Assembly (NCBI RefSeq): GCF_011045115.1
Contig: NZ_JAAKZG010000002.1
Span: 613,367-677,366 of the forward strand
DNA: 64,000 nucleotides
Direction: 5' to 3'
Source of the DNA: Mesorhizobium zhangyense
GTDB taxonomy: Bacteria; Pseudomonadota; Alphaproteobacteria; Rhizobiales; Rhizobiaceae
Shown: one piece after another, positions 1 through 9,106 of the stretch
Numbering within the stretch: position 1 is the first letter of the stretch
Layout: every line of letters begins with the position of its first letter
Notes under the pieces: generated by a model
Told to the model about the DNA's origin: nothing
Database searches by the model: none
What the model saw: only the letters and a program-made list of their open reading frames with translations
Position numbers and translations under genes: made by a program

Positions 1-728
1 TGCAGGAGTGCTATCGAGCGCTGCGCCAGCCGTGAGACGGTGTTGGACAGGGCAGGCGGCAATTCGTCGTCATGCATGTGCTCGACATGCCGCAGCAGGC
101 CGGAGACGGTCGCGACATGGCGGTGGATGAAGACGAGTTGCCGTCTGACCGCCGTCAGGCGCTCGCGCTCGCCATGCCAGGCGTCGCCGACGATGCTGTC
201 CTCGATCGAATCCAACTCGTCGCCAATCTTGATCAATTCGCCCGAAAGCCTGTTCACGCTGTTGACGATGATTGCTTCCATAAGCTCGCTTGGCGAGCGA
301 AATGGCTTTTTGCGCTGTTCGACGACGCGGCGAACATCGTCGACGGACTGCAACGGGTGCCGGCGGGCGCTGATGAGCAGGGTTTCGTTGAAGGCGAAGC
401 GCAACTGGCCGATTTCACGCGCGTCGGTATAGTGCTTGTGACGCGTGTCGGTGATGGCGCCGTGCAGCCAGCCCTCGTCGTAGTCGATGTGCAGCGTGTC
501 GTCGCCGGCAAGCAGAGTGGCGCGGACGATTGCCGGCAGGTTCTCCAGCGCCTCGATCTTGCGCCTGCCGCGCGCATCGGTCAGCGAATAGTTCTTCCAG
601 TTCCAGCTTGCGTTGCCGGCATCCTCGGTTTGATAGCCGTCTGCCGCAAAATCGAAGGCGAGCACGAGACCTTCGTCGTCAAGCTCCGGCGTCTTGGCGG
701 TTTCGGACGATTGCGCGCGATCCGCCAT
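1..728 (-). CDS. CorA/ZntB-family metal ion transporter, partial (C-terminus off window)
   Basis: This is the N-terminal 242 residues of a CorA-superfamily divalent-cation channel; the gene runs off the left edge. The visible part is the large cytoplasmic domain. A segment reading LLISARRHPLQSVDDVRR and the following long helical region resemble ZntB-type members (zinc/cadmium) more than classical CorA. The two C-terminal membrane helices and the GMN/GIN pore motif lie outside the window, so ion preference cannot be judged. The start is the ATG at 728 on the minus strand. It lies 15 bp downstream of the LOG-family gene in the same direction, so co-transcription is likely. Confidence 0.8.
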   Translation of the reverse strand, partial: MADRAQSSETAKTPELDDEGLVLAFDFAADGYQTEDAGNASWNWKNYSLTDARGRRKIEALENLPAIVRATLLAGDDTLHIDYDEGWLHGAITDTRHKHYTDAREIGQLRFAFNETLLISARRHPLQSVDDVRRVVEQRKKPFRSPSELMEAIIVNSVNRLSGELIKIGDELDSIEDSIVGDAWHGERERLTAVRRQLVFIHRHVATVSGLLRHVEHMHDDELPPALSNTVSRLAQRSIALL

Positions 729-743
729 TGGTTTTCTTGCGGG

Positions 744-1355
744 TCAGAGCTTGTCGATGACCGATTGCAGGCCGGTCGTCGGCGAATCGACCGCAGCACC
801 TTCGGCGAGGATGGCGGCAACGATCGCTTCGACCCGGTCCACGACCAGCGGATTGACCAGATGAGTCGTGTGGACGAAGCCCTCGGCCTTCATATGGTCG
901 ATCAGCGCCAGCATCGGGTTCCAGAAACCCTCGATATTGCCGAAGACGATCGGCTTGCGATGATGGCCGAGCTGCGCCCAGGTCATGATCTCGACGATCT
1001 CTTCCACCGTACCGATGCCGCCGGGCAGTGCCACAAATGCGTCCGATTTTTCGAACATGATGTGCTTTCGCTCATGCATGTTCTCGGTGATGAGCAGTTC
1101 ATCGAGACGGCCCAGAGCGTTTTCCGTCGCTTCCTTGTTGATGAGGAAACGCGGAATGATGCCGGTGACCTTGCCGCCGGCCCGGATAGCGCCATCGGCC
1201 ACAGCTCCCATGATGCCCTTGGTGCCGCCGCCATAAACGAGGCGCAGGCCCGCTTCAGCAATTGAGCGTCCAAGCGTGTGACCGGCCTTGAGGTAAACGT
1301 CGCTGCGGCCCGGCGATGAGCCACAATAAACGCAAATGGATCGAATCGGGTTCAT
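744..1355 (-). CDS. LOG family protein (TIGR00730-type nucleoside monophosphate phosphoribohydrolase)
   Basis: This 203-residue Rossmann-like protein carries the family signature PGGIGTVEE at residues 111-119, an N-terminal CGSS motif at 11-14 and a GGG loop at 42-44. Family members hydrolyse nucleoside 5'-monophosphates, releasing ribose 5-phosphate; some activate cytokinins, but in most bacteria the physiological substrate is unknown. Length is normal. Start is ATG at 1355. It is followed at 15 bp by the CorA/ZntB-like gene. The name 'lysine decarboxylase' often attached to this family is historical and not supported. Confidence 0.9.
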   Translation of the reverse strand: MNPIRSICVYCGSSPGRSDVYLKAGHTLGRSIAEAGLRLVYGGGTKGIMGAVADGAIRAGGKVTGIIPRFLINKEATENALGRLDELLITENMHERKHIMFEKSDAFVALPGGIGTVEEIVEIMTWAQLGHHRKPIVFGNIEGFWNPMLALIDHMKAEGFVHTTHLVNPLVVDRVEAIVAAILAEGAAVDSPTTGLQSVIDKL

Positions 1356-1470
1356 GCAACTGATTGGTGATTGCCTGCGTAACTTAGGTCAAGACCTTCT
1401 TAGGGCTTTTTCTTGTCGGCTTCGCGAAAACAGAGTAGACCCGCCTTAGGTGGCTAAAGGGTAGGGAAAC

Positions 1471-2952
1471 ATGGCAGTTACAGCGATCAGGGCATTATTG
1501 TTTTTGGCCGGCGGCACGGCCGCTGCGGTCGGAACGGCCTATGTGTCTGGCGCGCTGGATCCCTATCTGGGCAAGACGCCGCCGATGGCTGCCTCCCTGA
1601 GCGACACAAAAGCGCCGGAGGCCGATACCAAGGCGGCAAGATTGCCGTCTCAGCCGGCAGCTCCCGAGACGCAAACTCCGAAGGCTGAACAGCCCGCTGC
1701 CGAAGCGCCTTCCGCTGGCGCAGGTGCTGTGGTCGCGCCTGGAGTTAGCGTGCCGTCCTTCGACGTCGTGCGCGCCGAGCCGGATGGCTCGGTTGTGATC
1801 GCCGGCAAGGCTGCGCCCAATTCGAAAGTGGAAATCGTCATCGGTTCCAAGATCATCGGCAACGGTATCGCCGGGCCGGAAGGCGATTTCGCCGTCGTGG
1901 TCGAAGAGCCGTTGAAGCCCGGCGATCATCAGATCGTGCTTCGCTCGACCACGCCTGACAATGTCGTGGCGACGTCGCCCGAAACCGCGGTCGTTTCCAT
2001 CCCTGAGAACAAGAGCGGCCAGGTTCTGGCGCTTGTCGAGCAGCCGGGTGCCGCGAGCAAGCTGATCTCGATTCCTGAACCCGAGCCGGCGGCGAAACCC
2101 ACGGAATCCGCCAGCACCTCGACGGAAAATGCGCCGACGCCACCCGCAACAGCGCCGGCAGGGCAAACCGCCGCCGCGCCTACCACCGAGCAGCCAGCCA
2201 GCCAGCAGGCGGCAGCTGCGCCCCAGCCGGAAAAGCCGGCAGCGGCTCCCGCACCAGCAAGCGGGCCGACGGTGAAGGTTGAAGCCGTGGAGATCGAGGG
2301 CCGCAAGGTCTTCATCGCCGGCGCTGCCGATCCGGGACGCAAGGTGCGCGCCTATGCCAACGACATTCTGCTGGGCGAAGTGATTACGTCGCCGGGCGGA
2401 CGCTTCCTGATCGAAACCGAGCGCGATCTGCCGGTCGGCGATTACATCGTCCGTGTCGACGGGCTTGAGCCGGACGGCGTCAAGGTTGCGGCGCGTGCGG
2501 CCGTGCCGTTCACGCGTGAGCCTGGAGAGGCGGTTGCGGCCGTCGCCCCCGCCGATTCCGCCGAGCAGCCGAAACCGGCACAGTCCGAAACGGCAGCAGC
2601 GCCCGCACAGCCTGGTGCGCCGGCTGCTACCGCCGAGGCTTCGCCAACCACGCCGCCGCCCGCCGGTTCCGGCGAGATCGCCGCTGTCGCACCGGAAGCG
2701 CTCTCGCCAAAACTCCAGAGTGTCGACAGCGCGGTCATCATCCGCCGCGGCGATTCGCTCTGGCGCATCTCGCGCCGCGTCTATGGCCTCGGCGTGCGCT
2801 ACTCGACGATTTATCTTGCCAACCAGGAACAGATCCGCGACCCCAATCGCATCTGGCCGGGTCAGGTCTTCAAGGTGCCTGAAAAGACCGACAAGGGCGA
2901 AGCCGCCGACATGAAGACCATCGGCGATCAGGCAACGACCACCACGCAGTAA
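1471..2952 (+). CDS. LysM domain envelope protein with Ala/Pro-rich linkers
   Basis: This 493-residue protein has an N-terminal hydrophobic segment (about residues 5-27; signal anchor or signal peptide), long Ala/Pro/Glu/Thr-rich linkers, two Ig-like beta modules (about 95-165 and 265-340) and one LysM module at about 420-472 containing RGDSLWRISRRVYG. LysM binds peptidoglycan glycan strands, so a periplasmic role tied to the cell wall is inferred. The two Ig-like modules resemble each other (both contain a GK/GA-A-PG-KV core) and may be an internal duplication. Start ATG 1471 has a GGTAGGG stretch upstream. It is divergent from the LOG gene. Confidence 0.85.
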   Translation: MAVTAIRALLFLAGGTAAAVGTAYVSGALDPYLGKTPPMAASLSDTKAPEADTKAARLPSQPAAPETQTPKAEQPAAEAPSAGAGAVVAPGVSVPSFDVVRAEPDGSVVIAGKAAPNSKVEIVIGSKIIGNGIAGPEGDFAVVVEEPLKPGDHQIVLRSTTPDNVVATSPETAVVSIPENKSGQVLALVEQPGAASKLISIPEPEPAAKPTESASTSTENAPTPPATAPAGQTAAAPTTEQPASQQAAAAPQPEKPAAAPAPASGPTVKVEAVEIEGRKVFIAGAADPGRKVRAYANDILLGEVITSPGGRFLIETERDLPVGDYIVRVDGLEPDGVKVAARAAVPFTREPGEAVAAVAPADSAEQPKPAQSETAAAPAQPGAPAATAEASPTTPPPAGSGEIAAVAPEALSPKLQSVDSAVIIRRGDSLWRISRRVYGLGVRYSTIYLANQEQIRDPNRIWPGQVFKVPEKTDKGEAADMKTIGDQATTTTQ

Positions 2953-2989
2953 AAACCACCTTCTCCGGGAAAAGCCTTGCGAGGACAAC

Positions 2990-3020
2990 GTTCATCGTTT
3001 ATCGACGATGAACGATGAAC
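2990..3020. promoter_or_regulatory. Inverted repeat over the arsR start: candidate ArsR operator
   Basis: GTTCATCGTT (2990-2999) and AACGATGAAC (3011-3020) form a perfect 10-bp inverted repeat with an 11-bp spacer. A nested inverted repeat TTCATCGT (2991-2998) / ACGATGAA (3005-3012) shares the left arm. The right arm covers the ATG at 3015. ArsR/SmtB repressors bind imperfect inverted repeats of this size near their own promoters, so autoregulation is inferred. Confidence 0.5.
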
Positions 3021-3368
3021 GCTCCTCTTGCTTCCGATTTCCAGACCTGCAGCTCTGCCGCCACAAAAGCCGTGGCGCTGCGGTTCGCGGCGCTGTCACA
3101 TCCGACGCGCATAGAAATCCTGCGCTACCTCTCGGGCAGCGACGCATGCTGCTGCAAGGATGTAGTCAAACAGCTCGATCTGGCGCAGTCGACGGTGTCG
3201 CAGCATCTGAAAATACTGGTCGAGGCGGGGCTGGTGCGGTTTTCGCCCGAAAAGCAGCGGTCGCGCTATGAGATCGACCGGCAGGCACTGGCCGGATTTT
3301 CCGGGCTTGTGACTGCTCTGGTTGAAGATTGCTGCGCCAGTCGCGAAGACCGAAATTCAAAGGCGTAA
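3015..3368 (+). CDS. ArsR/SmtB-family winged-helix transcriptional regulator
   Basis: This 117-residue protein is an ArsR-type winged helix: the core ALSHPTRIEILRYLS (residues 26-40), recognition helix region AQSTVSQHLK (57-66) and beta-hairpin wing KQRSRYEI. It has a Cys triplet at 45-47 (DACCCKDV), where many arsenic/metal sensors carry ligands, and a second Cys pair at 106-107; these could form a metal or redox site. Start ATG 3015 was chosen over the ATG at 3008, which is in another frame. The end abuts or overlaps the start of the ABC exporter, so the two form an operon and the regulator probably controls the exporter. Confidence 0.88.
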   Translation: MNAPLASDFQTCSSAATKAVALRFAALSHPTRIEILRYLSGSDACCCKDVVKQLDLAQSTVSQHLKILVEAGLVRFSPEKQRSRYEIDRQALAGFSGLVTALVEDCCASREDRNSKA

Positions 3369-3373
3369 AACTC

Positions 3374-5257
3374 TTGGCCGACAAGACAGTCTCTGCCGAC
3401 AACGGCAGCACGTTCAAAACATTGCTCAATCTGTGGCCCTATATGTGGCCGGCCGGCCGCGCTGATCTCAAGGCTCGCGTGGTCTGGGCGACATTCTACC
3501 TGTTCGTCGCCAAATTCGTGCTGATCGCCGTGCCCTATTTCTTCAAATGGGCGACCAACGCACTCGCCGGCGACCACGCGCCGGCTCCGCCACTGCCGGA
3601 TTTCCTGCTGGCGCCGGTCATGCTGGTCATCGCCTACAATGTGGTGAAGCTCGTGCAGGTCGGCTTCAACCAGTTGCGCGACGCTCTGTTTGCCAGCGTT
3701 GGCCAGCATGCGGTGCGCCAGCTTGCCTTCCGCACCTTCGTGCACATGCACAATCTGTCGCTGCGCTTCCATCTGGAGCGGCGCACCGGCGGCCTGTCGC
3801 GCATCATCGAGCGCGGCACCAAGGGCATCGAGACGATTGTCCGCTTCACCATCCTCAACACGCTGCCGACCATTCTCGAATTCGCGCTGACGGCAATCAT
3901 CTTCGCCGTCGCCTATGGCTGGCTCTATGTGGTGGTCGTTGCCGTCACCGTGATGCTCTACACATGGTTCACGGTGTGGGCGAGCGACTGGCGCATTTCG
4001 ATCCGCCGCGAGATGAACGATTCCGACACCGACGCCAACACCAAGGCGATCGACTCCCTGCTCAATTTCGAAACGGTCAAATATTTCAACAATGAGCGCA
4101 TGGAAGCCGAGCGTTTCGACCGCTCGATGGCGCGCTACGAGAGTGCCGCAACCAAGACCTGGACCTCGCTCGGCTGGCTGAACTTCGGGCAGGGCGTCAT
4201 CTTCGGCGTCGGCATGGCGATCGCGATGTGGATGTCGGCGCGCGAGGTGATGGCCGGCACGCAGACGATCGGCGATTTCGTGTTCATCAACGCCATGCTG
4301 ATGCAGCTTTCGGTACCGCTGAATTTTATCGGCTTCATCTATCGCGAAATTCGCCAGGGCCTGACCGATATCGAGCAGATGTTTGATCTTCTCGACGTCA
4401 AGCAGGAAGTGCTCGACCGGCCCGACGCGAAACCGCTGGCTGTCGGGGCGGGCAAGGTCGAGTTCCGCGATGTGCATTTTGCCTATGATCCGGCCCGTCC
4501 GATTCTGAAGGGCGTCAGCTTCGACGTTCCGGCCGGCAAGACAGTCGCAATCGTCGGGCCCTCGGGGGCCGGCAAATCGACGATTTCGCGGCTTCTGTTC
4601 CGCTTCTACGACATCCAGCAAGGCGCAATCCTGATCGACGGGCAGGATATTCGTGACGTGACCCAGGAGAGCCTGCGCGCCGCTATTGGCATGGTGCCGC
4701 AGGACACCGTGCTGTTCAACGACACCATCGCCTACAACATCCGCTATGGCCGCACCGACGCCAGCGACGAGGAAGTCTTCAAGGCTGCCGAACTGGCGCA
4801 GATCGGACCTTTCATCGAGCATCTGCCTGATGGCTACAAGGCCATGGTCGGCGAGCGTGGGCTGAAGCTTTCCGGCGGCGAAAAGCAGCGCGTGGCGATT
4901 GCCCGCACCATCCTCAAGGCGCCGCCGATCCTGATGCTGGACGAGGCGACCTCCGCGCTCGACACGCACACGGAGCAGGAAATTCAGGCAGCACTCGATC
5001 TCGTCAGCCGTGGCCGCACGACGATTGTCATCGCACACCGGCTTTCGACGGTTATCACTGCCGACGAGATCATCGTGCTAAAGGGCGGGCAGATCGCCGA
5101 GCGCGGAACGCATCTGTCACTGCTGCGCAAGGACGGTCTCTACGCTTCGATGTGGGCGCGCCAGCGCGAGGCGACGGAGGCCGAGGAGCGGCTGCGCATT
5201 GCTCGTGAAACCGACGAACTCGGCGTCGTCGTGCGCCGCAGAACCGCCGAAGTCTGA
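3374..5257 (+). CDS. ATM1-type half-size ABC exporter (heavy metal/glutathione-conjugate family)
   Basis: This fused permease-ATPase of about 627 residues matches the ABCB7/HMT1/ATM1 family, which exports glutathione polysulfide or metal-glutathione species and confers metal tolerance in alphaproteobacteria. The N-terminal half holds about six membrane helices. The ATPase half has Walker A GPSGAGKS (about 396-403), signature LSGGEKQRVAIAR (from 499) and Walker B LMLDEATSALD (from 520). I chose TTG 3374; an in-frame TTG at 3329 would overlap arsR by 40 bp and add 15 residues, and neither has a strong ribosome-binding site. The linked Cys-rich ArsR regulator suggests control by metal or thiol stress. 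Confidence 0.88.
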   Translation: MADKTVSADNGSTFKTLLNLWPYMWPAGRADLKARVVWATFYLFVAKFVLIAVPYFFKWATNALAGDHAPAPPLPDFLLAPVMLVIAYNVVKLVQVGFNQLRDALFASVGQHAVRQLAFRTFVHMHNLSLRFHLERRTGGLSRIIERGTKGIETIVRFTILNTLPTILEFALTAIIFAVAYGWLYVVVVAVTVMLYTWFTVWASDWRISIRREMNDSDTDANTKAIDSLLNFETVKYFNNERMEAERFDRSMARYESAATKTWTSLGWLNFGQGVIFGVGMAIAMWMSAREVMAGTQTIGDFVFINAMLMQLSVPLNFIGFIYREIRQGLTDIEQMFDLLDVKQEVLDRPDAKPLAVGAGKVEFRDVHFAYDPARPILKGVSFDVPAGKTVAIVGPSGAGKSTISRLLFRFYDIQQGAILIDGQDIRDVTQESLRAAIGMVPQDTVLFNDTIAYNIRYGRTDASDEEVFKAAELAQIGPFIEHLPDGYKAMVGERGLKLSGGEKQRVAIARTILKAPPILMLDEATSALDTHTEQEIQAALDLVSRGRTTIVIAHRLSTVITADEIIVLKGGQIAERGTHLSLLRKDGLYASMWARQREATEAEERLRIARETDELGVVVRRRTAEV

Positions 5258-5350
5258 TCACGCGAAGTCGCATCACTGCAATGTTGCGTTGCGGCGGGCT
5301 GCCGTTTCCGGTAAGCAGGCCGGCAATCCAATTGGAGCCGCCCCCGCCCG

Positions 5351-6049
5351 ATGAGCCTCGTCGATACCGTCAAGAACGCGTTCGTGCCCATTCATCGCGA
5401 GGGCTATCCCTTCATTGGCGCATTTGCCGCCGCCACACTGATTCTCGGCTATTTTTCGCTCAACCTGTTCTGGATCGGGCTGATCCTGACGGCCTGGTGC
5501 GCTTATTTCTTCCGCGACCCGGTGCGCGTCACGCCGGTGGACGACAAACTGGTCGTGAGCCCCGCCGACGGCGTGGTCTCGGCTGTCGGGCCTGCGGTCC
5601 CGCCGCGTGAACTCGGCCTCGGCACGGCCGAAATGACCCGCATCTCGGTTTTCATGAACGTCTTTTCCTGCCACGTGAACCGTTCGCCGGTGCGCGGCCG
5701 CATCACCCGCATCGAGCATCGCCCCGGCAAGTTCCTCAACGCCGAGCTCGACAAGGCCAGCAGCGAGAACGAGCGCAACGGCCTCGTCATCGAAAGCCCC
5801 CATGGCACGGTCGCAGCCGTGCAGATCGCGGGACTGGTGGCGCGGCGCATCGTCTGCTGGGCAGATACCGACAGCAACATTGCCGTCGGCGAGCGTTTCG
5901 GGCTGATCCGCTTCGGCTCGCGCGTCGACGTGTTCCTGCCGCTCGGCGCCACGGCGCGCGTTTCGGTCGGCCAGACCGCCGTTGCCGGTGAAACCATCCT
6001 GGCCGAATTCGGCGGCGGGGCCGCGACCCCGCTCGTGCGGGTCTCGTAA
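5351..6049 (+). CDS. psd: Phosphatidylserine decarboxylase proenzyme
   Basis: Converts phosphatidylserine to phosphatidylethanolamine at the inner membrane using a pyruvoyl group. The 232-residue protein is the short proenzyme type. The self-cleavage site is the Gly189-Ser190 pair in RFGSRVDVF near the C-terminus; Ser190 would become the pyruvoyl group of the small alpha chain. The conserved [10 protein letters not shown] segment around the catalytic His is present. Start ATG 5351. The pssA gene begins 2 bp after the stop, so the two consecutive steps of phosphatidylethanolamine synthesis are in one operon, although gene order is the reverse of the pathway. Confidence 0.93.
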   Translation: MSLVDTVKNAFVPIHREGYPFIGAFAAATLILGYFSLNLFWIGLILTAWCAYFFRDPVRVTPVDDKLVVSPADGVVSAVGPAVPPRELGLGTAEMTRISVFMNVFSCHVNRSPVRGRITRIEHRPGKFLNAELDKASSENERNGLVIESPHGTVAAVQIAGLVARRIVCWADTDSNIAVGERFGLIRFGSRVDVFLPLGATARVSVGQTAVAGETILAEFGGGAATPLVRVS

Positions 6050-6051
6050 CG

Positions 6052-6882
6052 GTGCCCGCACCCTTCCAGCATTTCGAGCCACACGGCCGAGGCGGACCGC
6101 GCATCCGGGAGATTCCGCTGCGCATGGTCCTGCCGAACCTGATCACGGTTCTGGCGATCTGCGCCGGCCTGTCCGGCATCCGTCTCGCATTCGAAGCGCG
6201 GTTCGAGACGGCCGTCGTCATGGTGCTGATCGCGGCTTTCCTCGACGGCATCGACGGCCGCATCGCGCGGGCACTCAAGGCGACCTCCAAGTTCGGCGCG
6301 CAGATGGATTCGCTGGCCGACATCGTCAATTTCGGCGTGGCACCCGCATTGGTGCTCTACGCCTACCTGCTCGACCGCGCCGGGTCGTTCGGCTGGATCG
6401 CAGCGCTTCTGTTTGCGATCGCCTGCGGTCTGCGGCTGGCGCGGTTCAATGTGCTGGACGAGGATCAGGACCGGCCCGCATGGCAGGCCGAGTATTTCGT
6501 CGGCGTGCCGGCACCCGCGGGGGCGGCCATCGTCATGCTGCCGATCTATCTGGTGTTCATCGGGGCGATTGCCCCGGACCGAACCTTCGGCTTCATCTGC
6601 TCGGGCTATACGGTGCTGATCGCCTTCCTGCTGGTCAGCCGCTGGCCGGTCTATTCGGGCAAGAAATGGCGGGTGCCGGGCGACAAGGTGCTGCCGCTGA
6701 TCCTCGGTGTCGTGCTTTACGTGCTGCTGCTGGTGACGTTCCCGTGGCAGACGCTGTCGGTTTCGGTGATCGCCTATCTCTGCTTCCTGCCGCTCAGCGC
6801 CAGCGCCTATTCGCGCCGCTCGAGGCTCGAGGAGGCGAAGGCCAAGGAAGCCGCTGCAGCCACACCGCCCAAGGCGGAATAA
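6052..6882 (+). CDS. pssA: CDP-diacylglycerol--serine O-phosphatidyltransferase
   Basis: Makes phosphatidylserine from CDP-diacylglycerol and serine, supplying Psd. The full CDP-alcohol phosphatidyltransferase signature D-x2-D-G-x2-A-R-x8-G-x3-D-x3-D is present with D65, D68, G69, A72, R73, G82, D86 and D90. The rest is strongly hydrophobic with several membrane helices, and the C-terminus ends in an Ala/Lys-rich tail. At 276 residues it is the membrane-integral (type II) enzyme, unlike the peripheral E. coli form. The start is GTG 6052, 2 bp after psd. Confidence 0.92.
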   Translation: MPAPFQHFEPHGRGGPRIREIPLRMVLPNLITVLAICAGLSGIRLAFEARFETAVVMVLIAAFLDGIDGRIARALKATSKFGAQMDSLADIVNFGVAPALVLYAYLLDRAGSFGWIAALLFAIACGLRLARFNVLDEDQDRPAWQAEYFVGVPAPAGAAIVMLPIYLVFIGAIAPDRTFGFICSGYTVLIAFLLVSRWPVYSGKKWRVPGDKVLPLILGVVLYVLLLVTFPWQTLSVSVIAYLCFLPLSASAYSRRSRLEEAKAKEAAAATPPKAE

Positions 6883-6886
6883 GGCT

Positions 6887-9106
6887 TTACGCCGCTGCTT
6901 CCAGTCCGAGCCGCTCGATCGCCAGCTTGCGGGCCGACACATAGTCGGTCTTGCCGGAACCGAGCAGCGGGATTTCGCTGACCTTGACGATGTCCTGCGG
7001 CACCATCAATTCGGCAGCGCCCGACAGTTTGCCGAACTGCCGCAGCAGTGAGGGGTCGGCATCGCCTGCGGTGGTGATGAGCACGATGCGCTCGCCGCGG
7101 CGCTTGTCGGGCACGGCGACGGCGGCGTGATGCTCTTCCGGCCACAGCGACTGCACCAGCATTTCGACAGCACCCAGCGACACCATCTCGCCGGCGATCT
7201 TGGCAAAACGCTTGGCGCGGCCGCGAATGGTCAAAAAACCTTCGCGGTCAATGGAAACGATGTCGCCGGTGTCGTGCCAGCCGCTGCCCAGCGGCTGCAA
7301 CACGCCGGGCTGGTCGGCGGTCATGTAGCCGAGCATGACATTCGGCCCCTGTAGCCAGAGCCTGCCGCCCTCTGAGATACCCTCGACCGGCTCCAACCGC
7401 ATCCGCATGCCCGGCAGCAGCCGTCCGACCGTGCCGTCGCGATTGTGGGTGACCGTGTTGACCGACACGACCGGTGCGGCCTCGGTCAACCCAAAACCCT
7501 CGATGATCTCGGCGTTGAAGCGCTCGCGCCAGATGCGCCGCGTGTCGGCCTTGACCGGCTCGGCACCGGCCACCGCGAAGCGTAGGCTCGAAAACTCGTC
7601 GCCGTCGGCATTGCGCGCATAGCCGGCGAGGAAAGTGTCGGTGCCGAACATGACGGTCGGCCGTATCTTGGCGGCGATGTCGGGGATGATCTTGTAGTGC
7701 AGCGGCGAGGGATAGAGGAACAGCCTCACCCCCGACACCAAAGGCAGGATCGTGCCGCCGGTCAGGCCGAAGGAATGGAACGCCGGCAGCACGTTGAGCA
7801 GCTTGTCGTCGGGGCCGATATTGATGCGGGCCTCGGCCTGCATGGCATTGGCGACGACATTGCGGCTGGAAAGAACCACCGCCTTCGGTGTGCCTTCCGA
7901 ACCGGAGGTGAACAGGATGACGGCCGGTTTGTCCGCGTCCTGGCTGTGGACCGGCCACCAGTACAGGCAGCTTGCGGCGATCTTGTCGAACAGGCTGGTG
8001 CTGTCGCGCAGCTCCTCGATCCAGACGAATTTCGCGCCGCCCTTTTCAGCCGCCTCGACGATGTCGGCAAGGCCGGCTTTTTCGATGAAGGCGCGCGACG
8101 AGATGATTGTGCGGATGACGGCGGTGCGTACGGCGGCGGTGACGCTGGCGGGGCCGGCGGTGTAGTTGAGCATGGCAGCTATGCGGCTTGCCGAAACGAG
8201 CCCGAGCAGCGAAAGCACCATGCCGTTGGTGTTGGGCAGAAGCACGCCGACGGCCTCTCCGGGGGCGCTGAGGCGGGCAAAGCGCTGCCCGAGCACCCGA
8301 GCGCCGATAAGCAGCCGCTGGTAGCTCAGCGCGCCGCTGACCACATCCTCGACGATGGGGTGGCCGGCACCATAGCGGAAGGCTGCGTGGCGGACGGCCT
8401 GAAACAGGCTGCGTTTGGGATCGGCAGCGGCAAGACGCGCCTCGGCGACGCGGTCGAACAGCGCATCGGATGGCCGCATGTCCGTATCGCCGACCATCTG
8501 CTGGATCGTCATCGGCTCCAGCGTGCTGACGGTCAGCCTCGGAAACCAGCTTCGCGGCGCTTTTTCACGCGGCGTCAGCGAAAAGGGCAGGTGGCGCGCG
8601 CCGTCGATGAAAACCGGGATGATCTTCGCGTCGGCCTGAAGCGCTATGCGCGCCACGGCACGGTAAAGCCGGAAGGATTTCACGTCCGGCTCGACATCGG
8701 CGGGGATGTAGACGGCCAGGCGGCCCTTGCCTTTCAGCACGCGCACCAGCCGGCGGCTGACGAAGACATGCTCGGCGTTGAAGGCGATGGTGCGGCCCAG
8801 TTCCCGCCACGGCTCAAGCCAGTGTGATCTGGCCGACCTCTCGTCGAGGATGTGCAGGGTGTTTTCCGGCAGCAGTGCCAGCATGAGTGCAGGATCGAGC
8901 CGCGACTGATGGGTGACGACGTAGACGACGGGTGCTGCCGCATCTCGCGCCGCCCGCATTTTGCCGTCGCGCACCCGATAGATGAGCTTGAGCGGCAGAT
9001 AGAGCAGTGCCTGATGAAACGTCATCCCCAGGCGCACCTTTTGCCAAAGTGCTGCCGCCAGATAGGCTAGAAGCAGGAAAAGGGCGATCTTTGCGGTCAG
9101 GATCAT
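6887..9106 (-). CDS. Aas-like bifunctional PlsC acyltransferase / acyl-ACP (AMP-forming) synthetase
   Basis: This 739-residue protein has an N-terminal hydrophobic helix (about 5-22), a PlsC-type acyltransferase domain with the H-x4-D motif HQSRLD (H66, D71), and a C-terminal adenylate-forming domain with the P-loop TSGSEGTPKAV near residue 400. This is the architecture of E. coli Aas, which reacylates 2-acyl-glycerophosphoethanolamine with acyl-ACP made by its own synthetase domain. It ends 4 bp from pssA in convergent orientation, so phosphatidylethanolamine synthesis and repair genes sit together. Substrate identity is inferred from architecture only. Start ATG 9106. Confidence 0.85.
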   Translation of the reverse strand: MILTAKIALFLLLAYLAAALWQKVRLGMTFHQALLYLPLKLIYRVRDGKMRAARDAAAPVVYVVTHQSRLDPALMLALLPENTLHILDERSARSHWLEPWRELGRTIAFNAEHVFVSRRLVRVLKGKGRLAVYIPADVEPDVKSFRLYRAVARIALQADAKIIPVFIDGARHLPFSLTPREKAPRSWFPRLTVSTLEPMTIQQMVGDTDMRPSDALFDRVAEARLAAADPKRSLFQAVRHAAFRYGAGHPIVEDVVSGALSYQRLLIGARVLGQRFARLSAPGEAVGVLLPNTNGMVLSLLGLVSASRIAAMLNYTAGPASVTAAVRTAVIRTIISSRAFIEKAGLADIVEAAEKGGAKFVWIEELRDSTSLFDKIAASCLYWWPVHSQDADKPAVILFTSGSEGTPKAVVLSSRNVVANAMQAEARINIGPDDKLLNVLPAFHSFGLTGGTILPLVSGVRLFLYPSPLHYKIIPDIAAKIRPTVMFGTDTFLAGYARNADGDEFSSLRFAVAGAEPVKADTRRIWRERFNAEIIEGFGLTEAAPVVSVNTVTHNRDGTVGRLLPGMRMRLEPVEGISEGGRLWLQGPNVMLGYMTADQPGVLQPLGSGWHDTGDIVSIDREGFLTIRGRAKRFAKIAGEMVSLGAVEMLVQSLWPEEHHAAVAVPDKRRGERIVLITTAGDADPSLLRQFGKLSGAAELMVPQDIVKVSEIPLLGSGKTDYVSARKLAIERLGLEAAA

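Noticed and set aside
1495..2988. A 497-codon open frame on the minus strand
   Set aside because: Antisense to the LysM protein gene, whose domains are clear.
3266..5038. A 590-codon open frame on the minus strand
   Set aside because: Antisense to the ATM1-type exporter, low complexity with high His/Arg content.
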